Shown: piece after piece, positions 16,434-25,647 of the stretch
Layout: every line of letters begins with the position of its first letter
Numbering within the stretch: position 1 is the first letter of the stretch
Assembly (NCBI GenBank): GCA_963677785.2
Contig: CAXXDH010000002.1
Coordinates: 496,001-560,000, forward strand
Reading direction: 5' to 3'
Source: G963665495 sp963677785
GTDB lineage: Bacteria > Desulfobacterota > Desulfovibrionia > Desulfovibrionales > Desulfovibrionaceae
DNA length: 64,000 nt
Translations under genes and position numbers: made by a program
Notes under the pieces: model-generated
What the model was told of the DNA's origin: nothing
Databases searched by the model: none
The model's input: the letters and a program-made list of their open reading frames with translations, nothing else

Positions 16434-17519
16434 ATGGAACAGCTTGATACGCTGATCGTACAAAGCATAATCCGGAGCATGCCCGTGGGCCTGCTGGTCA
16501 TTGATCCGCAGGGCAATATTACCGTGGGTAATGAAGCGCTGGAAGATATTCTCGGCTACAGCATCAGCGAGTTGAAAACCAAGGGCTGGGGAGAAGTTTT
16601 TTTCGCGTTTCAGGAAAATGTGGCTTTCAATCAGGTCATCATAGACGTGGTTTTTCACGAGATGGTGGATCTGCGCCGAGAAGTGCCCTACAAACACCCC
16701 ACCAAGGGAAAAAGGCGTCTTTCCGTGACCTCTTCATTCCTCAGCATGAATGGGGAAATGATCGGCGTGCAGCTGATTTTTGCGGACATTACCGAAAAAC
16801 ATCGCCTCTACAAACGGGAGCGCGAGATGCTCCGGACCATGAACCGCCTGCAGCAGGAACGTACCGAGGGGCTGAATAAACTGGCCTTGTCAGTGGCTCA
16901 TCAGATCCGCAATCCCATGATGGTGATCGGCGGTTTTTCCAACAGGCTGTTGCAGGAGGCCACCAAACCGGAAGATACGCAGCGTCTGGAAGTGATTATG
17001 GATGAATTGTACCGGCTGGAACGCGTGGTACGGGCGGTCGAACGTTATGCGGGCATGCCGAAGCTGCAAAGCAACGTCGTGGACCTGGAGCAATGGCTGC
17101 AGGCGAACTGCAACCAGCTGTTTTCATTTCTGGACGCATGCCCCCCCGCCTGCCTGGATCTGGCCGTGGAATCCTGCACGGTGCATGCGGACCCAGGTTT
17201 ATTGAACAATGCTCTGGTGGAACTGCTGCGTAATGCGGTGGAAGCGCCAGGTGACGAACCACGAGTGATCAGTCTGAGTTGCGAGCGCGCAGGAGAAAAA
17301 GCGGTTGTCTGCGTACGCGATAACGGCAGCGGTATCAGCGAGGAAAATCTGCCGTATGTTTTTGATCCGTTTTTTACCACCAAGACCCATAGTGTGGGCA
17401 TAGGCCTGTGCCTGGCCGAACGGATTATTCTGGACCACCATGGAGAAATCAAGGTGGACAGTGCTCCCGGCCAGGGAGCCAGCTTTACCATCCTGCTGCC
17501 TTTGCTGGCGGAGGAATAG
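16434..17519 (+). CDS. PAS-domain sensor histidine kinase, orphan
   Basis: A 361-residue soluble histidine kinase. A PAS domain occupies about 10-125 (MPVGLLVIDPQGNITVGNEA, and LIFADITEKHRLY at its end). The dimerisation helix has the H-box LSVAHQIRNPMMVIGGF (His about 161). The ATPase domain shows the N-box LRNAVEA, G1 VRDNGSGIS, F-box FDPFFTTK and G2 GIGLCLAERI. There are no membrane helices, so it senses a cytoplasmic signal. No response regulator is adjacent, so its partner is elsewhere. I start at 16434 because AAAAGGA precedes it; an ATG six codons upstream (16416) has no ribosome site. A strong hairpin terminator follows. Confidence 0.88.
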   Translation: MEQLDTLIVQSIIRSMPVGLLVIDPQGNITVGNEALEDILGYSISELKTKGWGEVFFAFQENVAFNQVIIDVVFHEMVDLRREVPYKHPTKGKRRLSVTSSFLSMNGEMIGVQLIFADITEKHRLYKREREMLRTMNRLQQERTEGLNKLALSVAHQIRNPMMVIGGFSNRLLQEATKPEDTQRLEVIMDELYRLERVVRAVERYAGMPKLQSNVVDLEQWLQANCNQLFSFLDACPPACLDLAVESCTVHADPGLLNNALVELLRNAVEAPGDEPRVISLSCERAGEKAVVCVRDNGSGISEENLPYVFDPFFTTKTHSVGIGLCLAERIILDHHGEIKVDSAPGQGASFTILLPLLAEE

Positions 17520-17524
17520 GCAGC

Positions 17525-17556
17525 AAAAAAAGCCCGCCTGAAAGACGGGCTTTTGC
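17525..17556. terminator. Bidirectional rho-independent terminator
   Basis: The stem AGCCCG/CGGGCT is extended by A/T pairs and lies between two convergent genes. It is followed by TTTT on the plus strand and seven T on the minus strand. It would end both the histidine kinase and rpsI transcripts. Confidence 0.85.
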
Positions 17557-17580
17557 TGACATGCTTTTCGCGAAAACAGA

Positions 17581-17973
17581 TTAACGCTTGGAGTACTGGA
17601 AGCGGGCGCGGGCGCTGCGCAGACCGTACTTTTTGCGTTCTTTTTTCCGGGCGTCGCGAGTAAGGTATCCGGCCCGTTTCAGAGCGGAGCGGAGTTCGGC
17701 GTCGAACTGGAGCAGCGCTCTGGAAATGCCGTGGCGCACGGCCGCAGCCTGTCCGCTGACGCCGCCGCCGGCGACATTGATCTTGATGTCGAATTTGCCG
17801 AGCAGATTGGTCAGGGCCAGGGGCTGTCTGATGATCTGCTGCAAAGACGGACGGGGAAAATATTCTTCGTAGGGACGGCCGTTGACCACAATCTGCCCGG
17901 TGCCGGGATAAACTCTGGTACGTGCGACGGCGTTCTTTCTTCTGCCAGTTCCGTAGTGAAAATCGGTGCTCAT
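17581..17973 (-). CDS. rpsI: 30S ribosomal protein S9
   Basis: A 130-residue protein. It opens with FHYGTGRRKNAVARTRVYPG, has the central GGGVSGQAAAVRHGISRAL, and closes with the extended basic tail ending RFQYSKR that reaches the decoding site. These are diagnostic for S9. GGAG precedes the ATG at 17973. It follows rplM by 27 bases, which is the usual L13-S9 operon. Confidence 0.98.
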   Translation of the reverse strand: MSTDFHYGTGRRKNAVARTRVYPGTGQIVVNGRPYEEYFPRPSLQQIIRQPLALTNLLGKFDIKINVAGGGVSGQAAAVRHGISRALLQFDAELRSALKRAGYLTRDARKKERKKYGLRSARARFQYSKR

Positions 17974-18000
17974 GAGCTGCTCCGGTTAGTGCAAAAAATG

Positions 18001-18435
18001 CTACTGGGCAATTTCCAGTTTTTGGGGGTTCTGGGCCACATGCGGATGCTCGGGGCCGGCATATACTTTCAGCTTTTTCAGCATGGCCCGGCCAAGACGA
18101 TTTTTAGGGAGCATTCCCCTTACCGCGGCCATGATGGCGCGCTCCGGATGCGTATTCAGCGTGTCGCGCAGCGAGGTTTCCTTGAGGCCGCCCGGATAAC
18201 CGGTGTGGCGGTAGTAAAACTTTTTGTCGAGCTTGTTGCCGGTGACGCGAATCTTTTCCGCATTGACCACAACGATAAAGTCGCCGTTATCCATATGAGG
18301 TGCGAATTCAGGCTTGTGCTTGCCGCGCAGTCTGCTCGCTACTTCGGATGCCAGGCGGCCCAATACCGCGTCTTCGGCATCTACGACGAACCATTGGCGA
18401 TTAATGTCTTTCGGGGTGGGACTAAACGTTTTCAT
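18001..18435 (-). CDS. rplM: 50S ribosomal protein L13
   Basis: A 144-residue protein of full family length. It opens MKTFSPTPKDINRQWFVVDA and contains the conserved LGRLASEVASRLRGKHKPEF, DFIVVVNAEKIRVTGNK, YRHTGYPGG and MLPKNRLGRAMLKKLKVY segments. AAGGAG lies upstream of the ATG at 18435, and a strong promoter is visible at 18477-18505. It is the first gene of the rplM-rpsI operon. Confidence 0.98.
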   Translation of the reverse strand: MKTFSPTPKDINRQWFVVDAEDAVLGRLASEVASRLRGKHKPEFAPHMDNGDFIVVVNAEKIRVTGNKLDKKFYYRHTGYPGGLKETSLRDTLNTHPERAIMAAVRGMLPKNRLGRAMLKKLKVYAGPEHPHVAQNPQKLEIAQ

Positions 18436-18476
18436 GTACTCTTGGCTCCTTCATTGCCGTGCTCAGGAAAAAGGGA

Positions 18477-18505
18477 TGTTTATCCATGACGGGCACGCTT
18501 GTCAA
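18477..18505 (-). promoter_or_regulatory. Sigma-70 promoter of rplM-rpsI
   Basis: On the minus strand: TTGACA, an exact 17-base spacer, then TAAACA. The boxes lie about 40-70 bases upstream of the rplM start, with no other gene between. Confidence 0.65.
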
Positions 18506-18655
18506 GCGTTATTTGCAGGAAAACGATTCCTCTTCCAAAAAAACGCGATCTTCTTCCCTGGAAGTTCCGGGCTTTCTTTCGCTACGCTGCTGGGGTACAA
18601 AAACAGCTGTGGAACAATCCCCATCATAACCCAAAAACGCGCGGCGCGAAAGACC

Positions 18656-19174
18656 ATGGAAGCACGTACGCATCATACGGTTTTTACTTACAGCATTCTC
18701 CCGGGGCTTTTTTTTGAAGACCCGGTCAAACTGCTTTTTCTGCTCACCGATACGGAGAACGAGGGCCGGGGAATTATCGGCCTCTGGATGCAAGTGGGCA
18801 AGGATCTTATGGCAAAAGGGCATAGCCTGATCTCCCCGGCCGGACTGGGAGCAGCCAAGGCCGCCATCTGGGGCGAACACGCGGTGGTGGTGCAATTGCC
18901 CGAAGTCCTGGCCCCGGGCGAAGCCGATTTCGCCTGCCTGCTCTCGCAACAGGGACGTCCCCTGTACCTGACATACGAACGGCTGCCCGATCCGGATGCC
19001 CCGGACCCAGATTTCTCAAATATGCCGGACGACGAAGACGACCTGGATGCGGAATGCGTCCTGTGCGGTTGGAATGCCGCGGGCGAACATATCAATTACG
19101 AACTCTGCGGTCCGCCCGAGCTGGAGCATTTTCTGAGCCTGGTGGAAAAGTTCCTGCAGGAGTCGCGCGAGTGA
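18656..19174 (+). CDS. Protein of unknown function
   Basis: A 172-residue soluble acidic protein that I do not recognise. It alternates strands and helices (DPVKLLFLLTDTENEGRGII, IWGEHAVVVQLPEVLAPGEADF), has a very acidic loop (PDDEDDLDAECVLCGW) and two cysteines spaced CVLC near the C-terminus. The ATG at 18656 is the first plausible start; only weak ribosome-site sequence precedes it. Its stop overlaps the GTG start of the following membrane protein, which indicates coupled translation and a possible joint role at the membrane. Confidence 0.65.
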   Translation: MEARTHHTVFTYSILPGLFFEDPVKLLFLLTDTENEGRGIIGLWMQVGKDLMAKGHSLISPAGLGAAKAAIWGEHAVVVQLPEVLAPGEADFACLLSQQGRPLYLTYERLPDPDAPDPDFSNMPDDEDDLDAECVLCGWNAAGEHINYELCGPPELEHFLSLVEKFLQESRE

Positions 19175-20664
19175 CGCGGAGCAAGGCTTTTTTTCCGCAA
19201 GCCTGGTGGCTGCTCCCGGTGTTTCTCCATCTGCTGTTCCGATTGACCAGTACGGCCGCGGATCCTGATCTGTGGCACAATCTGTTTTTCGGACGCATGG
19301 TCTACGCGGGCGCGCCTCTCCCCTGGAAGGATACGTTTACGTACGTACCGGTCCGGGAAACCTGGCTGGTGCAGAACTGGCTTGCGGCGCTGTGGTTCTA
19401 TACGCTCCATCTGCTGGGGGGGGATGCCGGGATTCAGCTCTTCCGCTATGCCATGGGCCTGGTAACGGGCTGCGCGCTGTATCTGTCCGCCAGGCGGCGG
19501 GGCGCTTCATTGCCCGCGGCGGCTACATTTTTGCTGCTGGTTTCCTGCTCCCTTTCCACTGCCTTCAGTCCGATCCGTCCGCAGGTGTTTACCTATCTGT
19601 TCTACGTGCTGGTCATTCTGCTGCTCGATACGCTGCGGCGCAGGCCGTCCGGTTTCGGCCTGTTCTGGCTAGCGCCGCTGGGCTTCGCGTTTTGGGCCAA
19701 CCTGCACGCGGGCGTGTTCTCCGGGCTCTGGCTGGCAGGCAGCTACGCGCTGGCGGATTGCCTCCGGCAGCGCCGCCCGACGTCCCTGGCCTTGTTTTTT
19801 GTGCTTTGCTGCCTGGCCACTTTGCTGACTCCCTATGGTACGGGCTACTGGGTTTACGCGCTGGACGAGGTATTGCATCCGGCCGGAGCGGACGTGAGCG
19901 AATGGCTGCCCCTGGCGCAGGCCTGGTCCGGGGAGCTGCTGGCCAACAGCCTGCTGTTCGTTTTCAGTCTGGGGCTGGTACTGGTGCTCGCGGTGTTCGC
20001 CCGCAAGCGGGATTACGCCGCGCTGCTGGTCCTGGCTCTGACCGCCTTTCTCGGATTCGGCGGCCTCAGACACCAGGTCTTTTTTCTGCTTTCCTGCGGC
20101 GCGTACGCGCCCGAACTCCTGGACCAGTTCGCCACGCGGCTTCCGGCGGATTCGGGGCTGAAACGTCTGGTCGGATCGGCCGGGCAACGCGTGCTGGCCC
20201 TGGCCGCGGTTTGCGCCTGCGTCTGGTGGGGGTGGGCCATTGTTGCAAAAGCGCCACTGGACATCACGGTCCCGGAAGAACCTGGCCCGAGTTCCAACGC
20301 CATCTATTATCCGGTGAAAGCCCTGGATCATCTGCAGCGACAGCATCCCCCCGGCAAGCTGCTGCCCACCTTGCAGTGGGGGTCATACGCGCTCTGGCGT
20401 ACGCCGGAGTTCAAACTGGGCATGGACGGCCGCTTCAAGAACACCTACACCAACGCGGACATCCGGGATTATTTCATCTTTCTCAATGCCCGGCCGGGTT
20501 GGAAACACTACATCGATGCCTATCCGCCGGATTACATTCTGTTGCGTCCGGCCGAGGGGGCTTCCTTTGTGCTGCGGCAGGATCCCCAGTGGCGTATCGC
20601 TTATGAGGATCGCGGCGCGGTGCTGTTCGTCCGCGCGGATGCCGGAAACCTGGGCTTGCAATAA
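19171..20664 (+). CDS. Polytopic membrane protein, probable GT-C glycosyltransferase-like
   Basis: A 497-residue integral membrane protein with about ten helices. The first loop after helix one reads STAADPDLWHNLFFGRMVYAG, with the acidic residue expected of GT-C enzymes. The C-terminal 130 residues are soluble and contain LQWGSYALWRTPEFKLGMDG, as in periplasmic domains of this class. The GTG at 19171 is chosen because it overlaps the previous stop (GTGA) and GGAG lies nine bases upstream. Together with the preceding unknown gene it forms an operon. A role in glycan or lipid modification is inferred. Confidence 0.7.
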   Translation: MTRSKAFFPQAWWLLPVFLHLLFRLTSTAADPDLWHNLFFGRMVYAGAPLPWKDTFTYVPVRETWLVQNWLAALWFYTLHLLGGDAGIQLFRYAMGLVTGCALYLSARRRGASLPAAATFLLLVSCSLSTAFSPIRPQVFTYLFYVLVILLLDTLRRRPSGFGLFWLAPLGFAFWANLHAGVFSGLWLAGSYALADCLRQRRPTSLALFFVLCCLATLLTPYGTGYWVYALDEVLHPAGADVSEWLPLAQAWSGELLANSLLFVFSLGLVLVLAVFARKRDYAALLVLALTAFLGFGGLRHQVFFLLSCGAYAPELLDQFATRLPADSGLKRLVGSAGQRVLALAAVCACVWWGWAIVAKAPLDITVPEEPGPSSNAIYYPVKALDHLQRQHPPGKLLPTLQWGSYALWRTPEFKLGMDGRFKNTYTNADIRDYFIFLNARPGWKHYIDAYPPDYILLRPAEGASFVLRQDPQWRIAYEDRGAVLFVRADAGNLGLQ

Positions 20665-20690
20665 AAAAGGGCGGCCGAATGACCGCCCGT
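20661..20690 (-). terminator. Rho-independent terminator of nifJ/por
   Basis: The stem GGGCGG/CCGCCC is followed, on the minus strand, by TTTTTTAT. It lies 55 bases beyond the PFOR stop codon and would also lie at the end of the converging membrane-protein gene. Confidence 0.8.
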
Positions 20691-20743
20691 GGAAAGTAAA
20701 AGATTTTGGAGGTTCGTAGGAACCGCCTCCATTTCAAGTCTGC

Positions 20744-23700
20744 CTATTTCTTGCCGCGATGTTCATCGCATTCGTGTTTCTTGTCCAACCGTCCGTGTTC
20801 GGCTGTGGTCGTGCTGGTGCAGCTTTCGCCGTTCTCCCCCTTGGCCTGGGCCGGGCTGGAGCCGCCTGTTGTACGGGTCGAGTAGTCGGCGTCCGCCATG
20901 TATTTGTAGGCGTGGTAGCGCCGCCAGACGTCCTGTTCGATCAGTTCGCGCAGCAGTTTGGACTGGTCCGGGAAGCGCTTTTCCAGCTGGGCGTAGCGGT
21001 TTTCGCCGCTGAGGAATTCCTGCAGCGTACCGTCCGGTTCCTTGTATTCCAGGGCAAACGGATTCTTGCCTTGTTCGGCCAGCTGCGGATTGAATCGGTA
21101 CAGGGGCCAATAGCCACTCTGTACGGCCAGTTTTTCCTCTTCCTGGCTCTTGCCCATGCCCTTGCGCAGCCCCTGGTTGATGCAGGGCGCATAGGCGATG
21201 ATCAGGGACGGACCGGGGTAGGCTTCGGCTTCCACAAAGGCCTTGAGCATCTGCTGCTTGTTGGCGCCCATGGAGACGGAGGCCACGTACACGTAGCCGT
21301 AGGACATGGCCATCATGCCCAGGTCCTTTTTGCCGGTCTTTTTGCCCGAGGAGGCGAACTGGGCCACCGCGCCCGTGGGCGTGGCCTTGGAAGCCTGGCC
21401 GCCGGTGTTGGAATAGACTTCGGTGTCCATGACAAAGACGTTGATGTCGTGCCCCTGAGCCAGGACGTGGTCCAGGCCACCGTAGCCGATATCGTAGGCC
21501 CAGCCGTCGCCGCCGAAGCACCAGACGGACTTTTTGGTCAGCAGGTCGGCCATGGCTTCGATCTCGTCCAGCAACGGCGTCTTGCAGGCCGTGCAGGAGA
21601 GAATTTCCTTGATCTTGTCGCCGTGTTCGCGGGAGGCCGAGGCATCGTCCTTGCCTTCCAGCCAGGCTTTCATGGCCGTTTTGAGGGCCTCGGGAACGTC
21701 GGTGTCCAGACTGTCCGCGGCCTGGGCGATCAGATCGGCCAGCTTGTCGCGGCGGCGGTTGACGGCCAGGCCCATGCCGTAGCCGTATTCGGCAGCGTCC
21801 TCAAAGAGAGAATTGCCCCAGACAGGGCCGTAGCCGCTTTTATTGGTCGTGTAGGGCATGGACGGGGCCGAAGCGCCCCAGATGGACGAACAACCCGTGG
21901 CGTTGGCAATAATCATACGTTCGCCAAAGAGCTGGGTGAGCACTTTGACGTACGGAGTTTCGCCGCAACCCGCGCATGCGCCCGAGAACTCAAACAGAGA
22001 CTGGTTGAACTGGCTGCCCTTGACGCTTTCGCGCTTCACCAGGCCGTCCTTGTAGGTCACGGTCTGACTGAAGTCGAAGTTGGGCACCTGTTCGGGCGTC
22101 TGCGTTTCCAGCGGTTCCATGACCAGGGCCTTTTCCTTGGCCGGGCAGATGTCCGCGCAATTGCCGCAGCCCATGCAATCCATGGAATTGACCTGCAGGC
22201 GGAAGTGCAGCCCCTTGAGTTCCTTGCCCACGGCGTTGATGGTCTGGAAGCTCGCGGGCGCGTTTTTCAGCTCCTCGTCGTCGGCCAGCACGGCGCGCAA
22301 GGCCGAGTGCGGGCAGACAAAGGCGCACTGGTTGCACTGGATGCAGTTTTCCGCGATCCAGTGCGGCACGGCCAGGGCCACGCCGCGCTTCTCGTACTGG
22401 CTGGTGCCCACGGGAAAACGCCCGTCCGGTTCGAAGCAGCTGACCGGCAGGATGTCGCCGCGCTGTTCGAGCATGGGCCGGGCCACGTTGGTCATGAACG
22501 CGGGTTCGTCGCGGACCACGGCCGCATCCGCGCCGAGTTCGGCCCAGGAAGCCGGATAGTTGATCTCCACCAGGCCGTCCACGGTCTTGTCCACCGCGTC
22601 GATGTTCATTTTGACGATTTTTTCGCCTTTGCGGCCGTACATTTTGTGGATGGAATTCTTGAGCAGGTCGATGGCCTGCTGGTAGGGCATCACGTTGGAG
22701 AGCTTGAAAAAGGCGGTCTGCATGATCATGTTGATCCGCCAGCCCAGGCCGACGTCATTGGCGATTTTTTCCGCGTCGATATTGTAGAATTTGAGTTTTT
22801 TGCGGGCGATGGTCCGGCGCATGGACGCCGGCAGTTCGCCTTCCATGTCCTCCAGGCTCCAGTGCGAGTTCATCAGAAAGGTGCCGCCGTCCTTGATGCC
22901 CTCGAGGATGTCGTAGAGGTGCACGTAGCTGGATTTGTGGCAGGCCACATAGTCCGCGCTCTGGATAAGGTAGGTGGACTGGATGGGACTGGTGCCGAAA
23001 CGCAGGTGCGAGATGGTCACGCCGCCGGATTTTTTGGAGTCGTAGGCAAAGTACCCCTGGGCGTACATGTCCGTGTTGTCGCCGATCAGCTTGATGGCGG
23101 ACTTGTTGGCGCCCACGGTGCCGTCCGAACCGAATCCCCAGAACTTGCACTGGATAGTGCCGTCGGGCGTGGTGTCCAGGGCCTCGCCCACTTCCAGGGA
23201 GGTAAAGGTGACGTCGTCCCGGATGCCCACGTGGAAATGGTTCCTGGGGGCCACCGCACGCATGTTGTCGAATACGGATTTGACCATGTTCGGGGTGAAT
23301 TCCTTGGAGCCCAGGCCGTACGAACCCGAGAGCAGCACGGGCGCCTCGCCTTTCTCCTGAAAGGCCGAACTTACGTCCAGATACAGGGGCTCGCCCTGCG
23401 CGCCGTGTTCCAGGTTGCGTTCGAGCACGGTGATGGTCTGTGCCGTGCTCGGGATGGCGGCCAGCAGGGCGCCGGCGTCGAACGGACGGTAGAGCCGCAC
23501 CTTGAGCAGTCCCACGCTCTGGCCCGCGTCGTTGAGGTGGTTGACGGTTTCCTCGATGGTCTCGCAGCCCGAACCCATGGCGATGATGATACGGTCGGCT
23601 TCCGGATCGCCCACGTAGTCAAAGAGATTGTAGGTCCGGCCGGTCAGCGCGCTGACCTGGCGCATGCACTCGGCCACGATGTTGGGCAGGGCGATGTAAT

Positions 23701-24403
23701 ACGGATTGGCGGCCACGCGGTTCTGGTAATAGACGTCCGGGTTCTGGGCCGTGCCGCGAATGTGCGGATGCTCCGGATTCATGGAGCGTACCTTGAATTC
23801 CTTGATTTTGTCCCAGTTCACCAGGGCCTTCATGTCCTGGTAGTCGATCATTTCGATCTTCTGCACTTCATGGGAGGTCCGGAATCCGTCGAAAAAGTGA
23901 ACAAAAGGGACGCTGCCCTGGATGGCGGCCAGGTGGGCCACCAGTGCGAGGTCCTGGGCCTCCTGTACGGACGTGGAGGAGAGCAGGGCGAAGCCGGTCT
24001 GGCGGCAGGCCATGACGTCGCCGTGGTCGCCGAAGATGGACAGGGCCTGGGCCGCCAGCGCGCGCGCCGCCACATGAAAGACGCCGGGCAGCAGTTCGCC
24101 CGCGATTTTGTACATGTTGGGGATCATCAGCAACAATCCCTGGGAGGCCGTGAAGGTGCTGGTCAGCGCCCCGGCGGCCAGGGACCCGTGCACGGCGGCC
24201 GCCGCGCCCGCTTCGGACTGCATTTCCCAAACCTGCAGGGTCTGGTCGAAAATGTTCTTTATGCCTGCCACGGACCATTCATCCGCATGCTCGGCCATGG
24301 GCGAGGACGGCGTAATCGGATAGATCGCGGCAATTTCACTCATGGCGTACGCCACATAGGCCGCGGCCTGGTTTCCGTCCATGGTTTTCATCACGGTGCT
24401 CAT
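20744..24403 (-). CDS. nifJ: Pyruvate:ferredoxin (flavodoxin) oxidoreductase, single-chain
   Basis: A 1219-residue enzyme of the homodimeric, one-polypeptide class. It oxidises pyruvate and CoA to acetyl-CoA and CO2 and passes electrons to ferredoxin, the central catabolic step of sulfate reducers on lactate. The N-terminus has AYAMSEIAAIYPITPSSPMA, the pyruvate-binding domain. A ferredoxin insert contains ENCIQCNQCAFVCPHSA and DCMGCGNCADICP, which bind two 4Fe-4S clusters. The TPP domain has GACAGCGETPYVKVL and GGDGWAYDIGYGGLDHVLA, plus TACK for the proximal cluster. The last 40 residues are a low-complexity tail. GGAGG precedes the ATG at 24403. It is monocistronic, with a promoter and terminator visible. 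Confidence 0.97.
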   Translation of the reverse strand: MSTVMKTMDGNQAAAYVAYAMSEIAAIYPITPSSPMAEHADEWSVAGIKNIFDQTLQVWEMQSEAGAAAAVHGSLAAGALTSTFTASQGLLLMIPNMYKIAGELLPGVFHVAARALAAQALSIFGDHGDVMACRQTGFALLSSTSVQEAQDLALVAHLAAIQGSVPFVHFFDGFRTSHEVQKIEMIDYQDMKALVNWDKIKEFKVRSMNPEHPHIRGTAQNPDVYYQNRVAANPYYIALPNIVAECMRQVSALTGRTYNLFDYVGDPEADRIIIAMGSGCETIEETVNHLNDAGQSVGLLKVRLYRPFDAGALLAAIPSTAQTITVLERNLEHGAQGEPLYLDVSSAFQEKGEAPVLLSGSYGLGSKEFTPNMVKSVFDNMRAVAPRNHFHVGIRDDVTFTSLEVGEALDTTPDGTIQCKFWGFGSDGTVGANKSAIKLIGDNTDMYAQGYFAYDSKKSGGVTISHLRFGTSPIQSTYLIQSADYVACHKSSYVHLYDILEGIKDGGTFLMNSHWSLEDMEGELPASMRRTIARKKLKFYNIDAEKIANDVGLGWRINMIMQTAFFKLSNVMPYQQAIDLLKNSIHKMYGRKGEKIVKMNIDAVDKTVDGLVEINYPASWAELGADAAVVRDEPAFMTNVARPMLEQRGDILPVSCFEPDGRFPVGTSQYEKRGVALAVPHWIAENCIQCNQCAFVCPHSALRAVLADDEELKNAPASFQTINAVGKELKGLHFRLQVNSMDCMGCGNCADICPAKEKALVMEPLETQTPEQVPNFDFSQTVTYKDGLVKRESVKGSQFNQSLFEFSGACAGCGETPYVKVLTQLFGERMIIANATGCSSIWGASAPSMPYTTNKSGYGPVWGNSLFEDAAEYGYGMGLAVNRRRDKLADLIAQAADSLDTDVPEALKTAMKAWLEGKDDASASREHGDKIKEILSCTACKTPLLDEIEAMADLLTKKSVWCFGGDGWAYDIGYGGLDHVLAQGHDINVFVMDTEVYSNTGGQASKATPTGAVAQFASSGKKTGKKDLGMMAMSYGYVYVASVSMGANKQQMLKAFVEAEAYPGPSLIIAYAPCINQGLRKGMGKSQEEEKLAVQSGYWPLYRFNPQLAEQGKNPFALEYKEPDGTLQEFLSGENRYAQLEKRFPDQSKLLRELIEQDVWRRYHAYKYMADADYSTRTTGGSSPAQAKGENGESCTSTTTAEHGRLDKKHECDEHRGKK

Positions 24404-24583
24404 GAAATACCTCCGAAAAAAGTTGGTTCGTACGGCTCAACCCGGACGGTGGACACTGCGGCGCAAAAGGAAACACAAAAACAACGAGAGGGGGCCGCCC
24501 GAAAGCGCTTCCGGCGCACTGGCCGGAAACACAGCACAGAGCCTTGAATGCGGACATTCAGAATATCTTGAGACTACGAACCC

Positions 24584-24611
24584 GTTATACCCCGGCTGCG
24601 CGTATTTTCAA
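24584..24611 (-). promoter_or_regulatory. Candidate sigma-70 promoter of nifJ/por
   Basis: On the minus strand: TTGAAA, a 16-base spacer, then TATAAC. It would give a leader of about 170 bases containing two small inverted repeats. Both boxes are good; the spacing is one base short of ideal. Confidence 0.5.
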
Positions 24612-24752
24612 GCCGTTTTTGTAGGAATGCGGAAAAAAAGGAGGGCAGCGGTCGGTTTGGGCGGGTGAGTGGTTTTTGGGTGGGAAAGCCGGTTAAAGTT
24701 TGGAGGGAGCGCCGGACTACGAATCCGAAGGCCAAAGAAATGCCTGCCCAAA

Positions 24753-24797
24753 TAAAACAGCCCGAAATCTCGCTTTCAAGCTAAATCCCGGGCTGTT
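24753..24797 (-). terminator. Terminator hairpin of the 208-residue membrane-anchored protein gene
   Basis: The arms AACAGCCCG and CGGGCTGTT are 24 bases apart, followed on the minus strand by a TTTTATTT stretch. It lies about 50 bases downstream of the gene's stop codon. The large loop lowers confidence. Confidence 0.6.
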
Positions 24798-24846
24798 GGT
24801 CTTCTTTTCATCTAATAAATTTCAGCTCAGCCTATTCCGCCTTCCC

Positions 24847-25473
24847 CTATTCCGCATGCTGTTCGTCAGCTGCGGCAGGGGCTGCTTCGGCTTCCTCTTC
24901 GGCAGCGGGAGCGGCGTCCTTTTCGGCGTATTCTTTGGCGCAGAAGGCTTCGAAGCCGGATTCCTTGGAAAAGTCGTAGCTGTATTCATCCAGCGAGCCA
25001 TTGAGGCGTCTGATGCAGGCGAACAGGGCGCAGCCGGTTTTGTTCAGTTCGCCGCGCATGGCTTCCATGGTGGATATCAGGCTGCTGGCGCAGTCCGCGT
25101 CGCAGGATTCGCCGTAGATTTTCTGGTGCATGTCTTTTTCATAGTCCAGGTAGGCCTTGAAGCGGTTCAGGACCTGCTTGTCCACATGCTTGCAGTAGAG
25201 TGAAAATTTGGGGCCGAGCAGGGAGAAATTTGTTTCGGGAAAGCTGACGGGCCGCAGGTGCAGCAGTGAGGGCTCCGTGCCGCTTTGCTGGGATTTCTGA
25301 ATCTCCATGATGTTGTAGGAGAGGTTGGCGTCCGTGGTTTCGTTGTAGGCGGAAACGATATTGATATTTCTTTCCAGGGTGCTTTTTTCCGCACTCCTGG
25401 TCATGCCAAACCCGAGCAAGACGCCGATGAACATTCCCAGCAAGGTAAAAAAGATGTTTTTAATTATCCCCAT
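24847..25473 (-). CDS. Membrane-anchored protein of unknown function
   Basis: A 208-residue protein. Residues about 5-25 (IFFTLLGMFIGVLLGFGMTR) form one N-terminal membrane helix without a clear cleavage site, so it is probably a signal anchor. The exported domain is helical and contains five cysteines, four of them in close pairs (SCDADC and CALFAC), which suggests disulfides or a metal site. The last 30 residues are an Ala/Glu-rich low-complexity tail. GAGG lies upstream of the ATG at 25473. I do not recognise the family. Confidence 0.7.
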   Translation of the reverse strand: MGIIKNIFFTLLGMFIGVLLGFGMTRSAEKSTLERNINIVSAYNETTDANLSYNIMEIQKSQQSGTEPSLLHLRPVSFPETNFSLLGPKFSLYCKHVDKQVLNRFKAYLDYEKDMHQKIYGESCDADCASSLISTMEAMRGELNKTGCALFACIRRLNGSLDEYSYDFSKESGFEAFCAKEYAEKDAAPAAEEEAEAAPAAADEQHAE

Positions 25474-25647
25474 GGTCGTTTCCTCTTTGGTTACGTGTCG
25501 ATAAAACAGCCTGTCCGTGTTTGTCGCGGGTGAAAGCTCTTGTTCGCAAGGCGCATGATGTCCTGAATCCGGGGAAAAGGTCAAGCGCAGGCATCCGGTT
25601 CCTTAACCCGCTGGAAAAGGATATTATTCTGATGAGCAGCATTCCGG

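Larger units (their letters stand above)
24404..24846. other. Non-coding region between nifJ and next gene
   Basis: About 440 bases hold the nifJ promoter and long leader, and a terminator hairpin serving the next minus-strand gene. No reading frame here has a ribosome site or protein-like composition. Confidence 0.6.

Noticed and set aside
20759..24547. A 1262-codon open frame on the plus strand across the nifJ gene
   Set aside because: It is the antisense of a real, high-GC-third-position gene. The translation is rich in His, Val, Gly and Gln with no domain motifs, while the minus strand has every PFOR motif.
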